DNA from: JBBSHJ01 sp038253135
Lineage (GTDB): Bacteria; Actinomycetota; Actinomycetes; Mycobacteriales; QHCD01
DNA length: 10,136 nt
Direction of reading: 5' to 3'
NCBI GenBank assembly: GCA_038253135.1
Contig: JBBSHJ010000111.1
Span: 1-10,136, forward strand
Shown here: positions 5,710-10,136 of the stretch, in pieces
Position numbering within the stretch: the first letter of the stretch is position 1
How the letters are laid out: every line of letters begins with the position of its first letter
Position numbers and translations under genes: made by a program
The notes under the pieces: generated by a model
Databases searched by the model: none
Told to the model about the DNA's origin: nothing
The model's input: the letters and a program-made list of their open reading frames with translations, nothing else

Positions 5710-6765
5710 TCATTCTTTCAAGGAGATCTCCGGGCTGGAAGGGTCGAGCTTGACCAGCCGTCCGCCTACCAGCCACTCGGTGACGTAGATCGCGCCGTCG
5801 CGGTCCGTCGCGATGCCGTGCGGGCTGTTGAACCGGCCGGGACGTAGCGGGGGATGCGCGGTGGAGCCCGATTGGTTCAGGACGTTCGGCCATCCTGGTC
5901 GGTCCCGGGCGGCAGGGTCGGTCCCGACGTATCCGATGAGCTGGTCCTCGGCGTCGAGCAGCGCGAGTTGGGCGAACAGCTCCGCCACAACCAGTAGGTC
6001 TCCGACCGTGGCGAAGGCGCTTGGACTCGTCAGGTAGCCGTTGCCGAACGATCGGCGGAACACGCCGTCCAGGCTGTAGACCTGGACCTGGGCGTTTCCG
6101 CGGTCGGCGATGTAGAGCTCCGGCTCCTCGCCGCGCCGATCGATGAAGACCGCGTGGGGGCAGGAGAATGCACCGGCGGTGCCTTCCTTCCCGCTGATCG
6201 TGGCCAGGTAGTCGCCGCCGGCGCTGAAGCGATGGACAAGGCTCTGGCCGTAACCGTCGGCGACCCACACGTCGCCGGAGCCGCCGTGCCGCTCTTCGGC
6301 TATCGCCACTGACGTCGGCGAGTAGGCGGCACTCTGGTAGATCTCAAGCGGCGGGGTTTGCAGGCGTTGAACCACGGCGCCATCGAGCGCGATCTCGATG
6401 ACCTGGCCGGCGGTATCCGGTTGCCCCGGGCGGTAGCTGCCGTCGGACTGCAGGACTGGCTTGACTCCGTTGTCCGCGATCCAGAGATACTCGACGTCGT
6501 GCTGCATGACCAGCGTGAGCCCGTGGGCCTCGCGCACCGGACACCGAACCGATCGGGCCAATGTGCCGTCGGCGTTGAAGACGAGTAGAGAAGGCTCACC
6601 GGGGTGAAAGCCCAGCAGTTCACCGGCGACGGTGACGGCCAACCCGTGGTGGGCCCAGCCGACATGAGCACTGTGGTCGGTCGGTTGTTGCGCCCAGTCC
6701 TCCCGCCAATGATACGGCCGGCCGCCGACATCGACGCTGAGCCCAGCGGAGTCCATACCCATCAT
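5710..6765 (-). CDS. NHL-repeat beta-propeller protein
   Basis: A 351-residue protein with NHL-type blades. Clear copies are GDVWVADGYGQSLVHRFSAG (164-183), ELYIADRGNAQVQVYSLDG (216-234) and FNSPHGIATDRDGAIYVTEW (312-331); EYLWIADNG (92-100) and LLGFHPGEPSLLVFNADG (50-67) look like earlier, more divergent blades. Together they suggest a six-bladed propeller. No signal peptide or membrane segment is visible, so a cytoplasmic location is likely. NHL proteins include lyases (peptidylglycine-amidating type), lactonases and binding proteins; no catalytic set is recognisable. The ATG at 6765 overlaps the fdhA stop as ATGA, showing tight coupling; ATGs at 6762 and 6756 are alternatives. The partnership suggests a role in using or sensing the FdhA product or substrate, which is inference. 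Confidence 0.8.
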   Translation of the reverse strand: MMGMDSAGLSVDVGGRPYHWREDWAQQPTDHSAHVGWAHHGLAVTVAGELLGFHPGEPSLLVFNADGTLARSVRCPVREAHGLTLVMQHDVEYLWIADNGVKPVLQSDGSYRPGQPDTAGQVIEIALDGAVVQRLQTPPLEIYQSAAYSPTSVAIAEERHGGSGDVWVADGYGQSLVHRFSAGGDYLATISGKEGTAGAFSCPHAVFIDRRGEEPELYIADRGNAQVQVYSLDGVFRRSFGNGYLTSPSAFATVGDLLVVAELFAQLALLDAEDQLIGYVGTDPAARDRPGWPNVLNQSGSTAHPPLRPGRFNSPHGIATDRDGAIYVTEWLVGGRLVKLDPSSPEISLKE

Positions 6766-7958
6766 CCGGCCGTTGCCAGCACACCGTGCGGATCGATGAC
6801 GAATTTCTTCGCGGCACCCTTGTCGAAATCGCGGTAACCGCTTGGCGCGTCATCCAATCCAATGACCGTGACGTTGACGGCCCTCGCGATCTGGATCTTG
6901 TCCCAAAGAATGGCCTGCATGAGCTGGCGGTGATAACGCATCACGGGACATTGACCGGTGGTGAAGTGATGGGATTTCGCCCAACCAAGTCCAATGCGAA
7001 TGGACAGATTTCCGGTACGCGCAGCGTCGTCAACACCACCCGGATCGTCGGTGACGTAGAGACCCGGTATACCAATCCCCCCGCCGGCCCGCGTGAGCTG
7101 CATCAACGAGTTGAGCACAGTTGCGGGCGCCTCCCGATCGGCGTCGTCGCCGTGCCCATGCGCCTCGAAGCCCACACAGTCCACCGCACAGTCAACTTCA
7201 GGCGCGCCAAGAATCTGCTCCACCTGCTCACCGATCGATTCCGCGGCCGACACGTCGACGGTCTCGCACCCGAAACTCCGTGCCTGTGCCAGCCGCTCGG
7301 GGATCAGGTCCCCGACGATCACACAAGCGGCACCCAGCAGCAGCGAGGCCGCAGCGCACGCCAACCCTACCGGTCCCGCACCGGCGACGTACACCGTCAT
7401 GCCTGGCCCCACGCCCGCGGTGACCGCTCCGTGATAGCCGGTGGGCAGGATGTCCGACAGGCACGTCAAGTCACGAATCTTGGCCATGGCGTGGTCCCGA
7501 TCAGGAAACTTCAACAGGTTGAAGTCCGCGTACGGCACCATCACATACTCTGCCTGCCCGCCGATCCAACCACCCATGTCGACATACCCGTACGCCGCCC
7601 CGGGCCGGCCGGCATTCACATTCAGGCATATGCCGGTCTTGCCCTCCTTGCAGTTGCGGCACCGTCCGCACGCGATGTTGAACGGAACAGAGACCAGGTC
7701 TCCCACCGCTATGAATTCAACGTCCCGTCCGGCCTCGATTACCTCACCGGTGATCTCGTGTCCCAGCACCAGGCCGCCTGGGGCCGTGGTGCGCCCACGA
7801 ACCATGTGCTGGTCGCTACCGCAGATGTTCGTGGACACCACCTTGAGCAGCACGCCATGATCGCAGCGTCGCGACCCCAGCGCCAGCTCGGGAAAGTCGA
7901 TTGGTCGCACCTCGACCTGACCCGGTCCGACGTAGGCAACTCCACGGTTATCTACCAC
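6762..7958 (-). CDS. fdhA: Glutathione-independent, zinc-containing formaldehyde dehydrogenase
   Basis: A 398-residue medium-chain zinc dehydrogenase that follows the Pseudomonas putida FdhA sequence closely (NRGVAYVG start, STNICGSDQHMVRGRTT, LTCLSDILPTGYHGAVTAG). It oxidises formaldehyde to formate with tightly held NAD+ and no glutathione. Catalytic zinc ligands are C46, H67 and D169; the structural zinc site is C97, C100, C103 and C111; the NAD-binding loop is GAGPVG (193-198). Length and numbering match the P. putida enzyme when translation starts at the GTG at 7958, which has GGGAG 5 bases upstream. An in-frame TTG at 8021 would add 21 residues without support. Related enzymes can dismutate aldehydes or act on other aldehydes. 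The stop overlaps the NHL gene start, so the two form an operon. Confidence 0.93.
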   Translation of the reverse strand: MVDNRGVAYVGPGQVEVRPIDFPELALGSRRCDHGVLLKVVSTNICGSDQHMVRGRTTAPGGLVLGHEITGEVIEAGRDVEFIAVGDLVSVPFNIACGRCRNCKEGKTGICLNVNAGRPGAAYGYVDMGGWIGGQAEYVMVPYADFNLLKFPDRDHAMAKIRDLTCLSDILPTGYHGAVTAGVGPGMTVYVAGAGPVGLACAAASLLLGAACVIVGDLIPERLAQARSFGCETVDVSAAESIGEQVEQILGAPEVDCAVDCVGFEAHGHGDDADREAPATVLNSLMQLTRAGGGIGIPGLYVTDDPGGVDDAARTGNLSIRIGLGWAKSHHFTTGQCPVMRYHRQLMQAILWDKIQIARAVNVTVIGLDDAPSGYRDFDKGAAKKFVIDPHGVLATAG

Positions 7959-7963
7959 AGTGA

Positions 7964-7968
7964 CTCCC
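7964..7968 (-). promoter_or_regulatory. Ribosome binding site that decides the fdhA start
   Basis: GGGAG on the minus strand, 5 bases before the GTG at 7958. It selects this start over the TTG at 8021, in agreement with the length of known FdhA proteins. Confidence 0.6.
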
Positions 7969-7970
7969 GG

Positions 7971-7991
7971 TGACGATTTGACGGGTTGACG
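7971..7991 (-). repeat. Three CGTCA repeats, 8-base period, in the fdhA leader
   Basis: Read in the fdhA direction, CGTCA starts at 7991, 7983 and 7975, giving three consecutive octamers of the form CGTCANNN directly before the ribosome binding site. A regulator bound here could block transcription or translation of fdhA. No regulator gene is adjacent, so this is position-based inference. Confidence 0.4.
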
Positions 7992-8022
7992 ACCGTACGC
8001 GGCTCGGCCGGCCAACCCCAAC

Positions 8023-8028
8023 AGCGTA
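8023..8028 (-). promoter_or_regulatory. Possible -10 box of the fdhA operon
   Basis: TACGCT on the minus strand fits TANNNT and would start a transcript near 8016 with a leader of about 58 bases that contains the CGTCA repeats and the GGGAG site. No good -35 box is visible. Read-through from the upstream repair genes is an alternative. Confidence 0.3.
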
Positions 8029-8086
8029 GGGCTGCGGCCCCTCCCGCACCAGGATCACCTCGTCGCCGGCCGTGACGCCTGGTCAC

Positions 8087-9025
8087 TTAACCGCGGCGGG
8101 CGCGGGCCCGGCGTTTGCCTTCGTGCATCGCCTGCACGCGGGCGATGGGGATCGTGCAGCCCTCGGCGATCAGCTCGTCGGGCAGGCGCTGCGGCGCCGG
8201 CATCGTCTCGGCCCACCGATCGCGATCGCCGAGCTGACCGAGCGCCGTACGCAGCGTGAAATCTCCTGGTGCAACCCGGTCGAGATCCGCCCACGCGACC
8301 GGGAACGACACCGGCGTGCCGGGCCGCACCCGCGGGCTGTAAACCGCAGCGACCGTCGCACCGCCGGCACGGGTCGAGTCGAGGAAGACCTTGCCGTCGC
8401 GATCTTCTTTGATGTACGCCGTGGTCGCGAGCTTTGGATCGAGCCGCTCGGCCCGCGCCGCCAGCGCCCGCGTCGCCGCTGCGACTTCCTCGATCGAGGG
8501 CGACTCGTCCAAGGGGACAACAACGTGCGCTCCCTTGGCGCCACTGGTCTTGACCGCACCGTCCAATCCGGCGTCGGTCAGCGCCTGCCGGACCAGATGT
8601 GCGGCCTGCACCACGCGGTCGAAGCCGGCGTCCTCCGGCGGGTCGAGGTCGAGAATGAGGTGCGTCTGCGCGCCGCCGCGAATCAGGGTGGGGTGGTATT
8701 CGATCGCGCGCTGGTTGGCGAACCACAGCAGCGTCGGACGGTCATTGCACAACGCGTAGGAAATCTCGCGTTTGGACGACTCGGCCCACACCGACACGGT
8801 CTGCACAAACGGCGGTGTGTACTTCGGCACGTTCTTCTGCATGAATGCTTTCTGCCCCCGCAGCACCCGGATCACCGACAGCGGCCGGTCCCGCAGCACG
8901 GGGAGGATGCGATCGCTGACCGCGTCGAGGTAGTCGACCAGGTCCCGCTTCGTCGCCTCCGCGCCGTCGAAGAGCGGCTGCTCGAGGTTGGTCAGGGGTA
9001 CGCCGGCGCGGTCCTCGCCACTCAT
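8087..9025 (-). CDS. Stand-alone LigD-type polymerase/primase domain (PolDom)
   Basis: A 312-residue archaeo-eukaryotic primase-superfamily protein with only the polymerase domain of LigD: no ligase or nuclease domain. The metal-binding aspartates are D126 and D128 (HLILDLDPPED) and D216 (KVFLDSTRAGG). The nucleotide-binding loop KTSGAKGAHVVVPL (159-172), YSPRVRPGTPVSFPVAW (229-245) and an ALCNDRPTLLWFANQ stretch (91-105) complete the pattern. Such enzymes fill short gaps and extend ends, often with ribonucleotides, in end joining or excision repair. Where most relatives have a YPDG-type motif before the QKN, this one reads VLRGQKAFMQKN, recalling the mycobacterial PolD2 (Rv0269c) group. It lies 31 bases after xthA with its own GGTGG ribosome binding site (9034-9030), so the two are probably co-transcribed. 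Confidence 0.88.
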   Translation of the reverse strand: MSGEDRAGVPLTNLEQPLFDGAEATKRDLVDYLDAVSDRILPVLRDRPLSVIRVLRGQKAFMQKNVPKYTPPFVQTVSVWAESSKREISYALCNDRPTLLWFANQRAIEYHPTLIRGGAQTHLILDLDPPEDAGFDRVVQAAHLVRQALTDAGLDGAVKTSGAKGAHVVVPLDESPSIEEVAAATRALAARAERLDPKLATTAYIKEDRDGKVFLDSTRAGGATVAAVYSPRVRPGTPVSFPVAWADLDRVAPGDFTLRTALGQLGDRDRWAETMPAPQRLPDELIAEGCTIPIARVQAMHEGKRRARARRG

Positions 9026-9056
9026 CGGTCCACCATCCCAGGCGCGGCGACGGATG

Positions 9057-9911
9057 TCAGCGGACTTGCGGCAGCGTGCCCCGACGGGCCGGCGCCGAGG
9101 GCGGCGGTACGACGGGCCCGATGTCGCCGTCCGGAGCCTCGTCCAGATCGACGATCACCGGGGCGTGATCGCTCGGCCCGGTCCCCTTGCGGGCCTGGCG
9201 ATCGACCCACGCCGCGCGCACCCGTGCCGCCACCTGATCCGTCGCCAGCGCGAGATCGATCCGCATTCCGAGATCGCGGCGAAACATCCCGGCCCGGTAG
9301 TCCCAATAGGTGAAGACGCGCTCGGTCGGCCACCGATCCCGCACCACGTCGTGCAACCCGAGCGCCCGCAGCTCCGCCAGGGCCGCCCGCTCCGGCAGCG
9401 TGACGTGCGTCTGACCGACGTACGCCGCCGGGTCGAAGACATCGAGATCGGCCGGGGCGATATTCATATCACCGCAAACGATCGCCTCGGCCGGGCCGGA
9501 GCGCACGACCTCCCGCAGCGCGGCCAGCCATTCCAGCTTGTAGTGATAATGATCCGAATCCGGCACCCGACCGTTCGGCACGTAGACCGAGTGCACTCGC
9601 ACCCCGCCGCAGACCGCCGAGACTGCTCGCGCCTCCTGCTCCGGGTACCCCGGGCCGACCGCAATCCCGATTACGACCTCCTCCAGCCCGGCCCGCGACA
9701 GGATCGCCACGCCGTTCCACCGCGGCTGCCCGTGCAGCGCACACGCATACCCGCGGGCGGTGAGCTCCTCGCCGAGCAGCGCGTGGAACGCGTCGTCAGC
9801 GAGCTTCGTCTCCTGCAGGCAGATGACATCGGGCCGGCGCTGGTCCAGCCACGGCAGTAGCCGCGGCACCCGCTGCTTGACGGAGTTCACATTCCACGTC
9901 GCGATCCGCAC
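9057..9911 (-). CDS. xthA: Exonuclease III / class II AP endonuclease
   Basis: A 284-residue member of the ExoIII branch of the endonuclease-exonuclease-phosphatase fold. It cuts the DNA backbone 5' of abasic sites and degrades 3' ends, in base-excision repair. Active-site residues are all visible: N7 (TWNVNS), E34 (CLQETK), Y110 (VHSVYVPNG), D148 and N150 (CGDMNIAP), D219 (GMRIDLAL), D248 and H249 (GPSDHAPV). Residues 257-284 are a proline-rich extra tail beyond the normal end of the family. The start is the GTG at 9911, required by the MRIATWNVNS opening. No usable Shine-Dalgarno precedes it, but a TACCGT box lies 7 bases upstream. It heads a likely operon with the polymerase-domain gene. 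Confidence 0.93.
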   Translation of the reverse strand: MRIATWNVNSVKQRVPRLLPWLDQRRPDVICLQETKLADDAFHALLGEELTARGYACALHGQPRWNGVAILSRAGLEEVVIGIAVGPGYPEQEARAVSAVCGGVRVHSVYVPNGRVPDSDHYHYKLEWLAALREVVRSGPAEAIVCGDMNIAPADLDVFDPAAYVGQTHVTLPERAALAELRALGLHDVVRDRWPTERVFTYWDYRAGMFRRDLGMRIDLALATDQVAARVRAAWVDRQARKGTGPSDHAPVIVDLDEAPDGDIGPVVPPPSAPARRGTLPQVR

Positions 9912-9918
9912 GGCCTCA

Positions 9919-9924
9919 ACGGTA
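9919..9924 (-). promoter_or_regulatory. Possible -10 box TACCGT for leaderless xthA
   Basis: On the minus strand TACCGT is followed by TGAGGCC and the GTG start of xthA. The 7-base gap is one longer than at vapB but matches the kinase leader. GAGG lies too close to the GTG (2 bases) to be a normal ribosome binding site. The upstream gene ends only 27 bases before xthA, so read-through is also possible. Confidence 0.35.
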
Positions 9925-9938
9925 GCCAGGCCGCGATC

Positions 9939-10136
9939 CTACGCATCGGTAGCGCGTCCGACGGTGGCCACCCGCTCGCCGGCAGCCGGGCCAGGAGAGC
10001 GAACCACCGCGAGGGCACGCCCGTTGACCGGCAACTTCTGGCATCCGACGAGCGGGTCCCGGCGTACGACGGCATCGGCGTCGGCCTTGAGCTGCGGCCG
10101 GCTGCGATGCTGAGCGGACCCACCGGCCGCCGTACC
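9939..10136 (-). CDS. C-terminal 65 codons of an unidentified gene (partial)
   Basis: From the right edge the minus strand is open for 65 codons to a TAG at 9941-9939, with high third-position GC and a protein-like composition. It contains PQLKADADAVVRRDP, then PVNGRALAVVRSPGPAAGE and ends VGRATDA. The NGRALAVVRS-x-G piece faintly recalls the C-terminal beta-sandwich tail of family 2 glycoside hydrolases, but that is a weak resemblance and I give no function. The start codon and most of the protein are beyond the window. It is co-directional with xthA and ends 27 bases before it. Confidence 0.4.
   Translation of the reverse strand, partial: GTAAGGSAQHRSRPQLKADADAVVRRDPLVGCQKLPVNGRALAVVRSPGPAAGERVATVGRATDA

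Noticed and set aside
5495..6268. Minus-strand open frame of 257 codons
   Set aside because: It overlaps the NHL gene in another frame and runs into the convergent kinase gene; composition is arginine/proline-rich.
6786..7973. Plus-strand open frame of 395 codons
   Set aside because: Mirror of fdhA, whose zinc ligands and NAD motif are all in place on the minus strand.
8072..9313. Long plus-strand open frame of 413 codons
   Set aside because: It is antisense to the polymerase-domain gene and xthA, both with intact catalytic motifs. Its product is arginine/proline-rich low-complexity sequence typical of shadow frames in GC-rich DNA.
1..10136. tRNA, rRNA, riboswitch or CRISPR array
   Set aside because: No T-loop-like GGTTCGA pattern in a cloverleaf context, no repeat-spacer array and no conserved riboswitch core were seen in any intergenic region.

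Overview
The window is high-GC DNA with strong G/C preference at third codon positions. The gene set points to an actinobacterium: a VapBC pair, a RES/Xre-type pair, a stand-alone LigD-type polymerase domain, a glutathione-independent formaldehyde dehydrogenase, and several start codons placed directly behind TANNNT -10 boxes (leaderless geometry). Genus cannot be told from the sequence alone.

Left part (1-4354), accessory in character. The first 74 bases are the last 23 codons of a transposase that looks like the ISAzo13 (Rhodopirellula-type) family. They are followed by a probable IS end and a short minus-strand reading frame whose stop codon sits at the apparent IS junction. After a 324-base stretch without a convincing gene come vapB-vapC (plus strand, GTGA overlap). 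Next is a long minus-strand gene for a plasmid pRiA4b ORF-3 family protein with a large extra C-terminal region. Then comes a minus-strand antitoxin/RES-toxin operon (ATGA overlap), whose promoter carries five GTCAA repeats at 9- and 16-base intervals.

Middle (4489-5591): a plus-strand aminoglycoside phosphotransferase-fold kinase is transcribed divergently from the RES operon. It may be preceded by a 31-codon leaderless leader ORF that overlaps its start by 8 bases. It converges on the next gene block, with a small hairpin between them.

Right part (5710-10136), all minus strand, housekeeping or stress-like. Reading in the direction of transcription: the tail of an unidentified gene cut by the window edge, xthA (exonuclease III/AP endonuclease), a stand-alone LigD-type polymerase/primase domain 31 bases later, then after a 128-base gap fdhA and, overlapping its stop by 4 bases, an NHL beta-propeller protein. 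Pairing an AP endonuclease with a gap-filling polymerase suggests a base-excision repair unit. The fdhA-NHL pair is a formaldehyde-oxidation operon with a propeller partner of unknown job. I see no tRNA, rRNA, CRISPR array or prophage genes.
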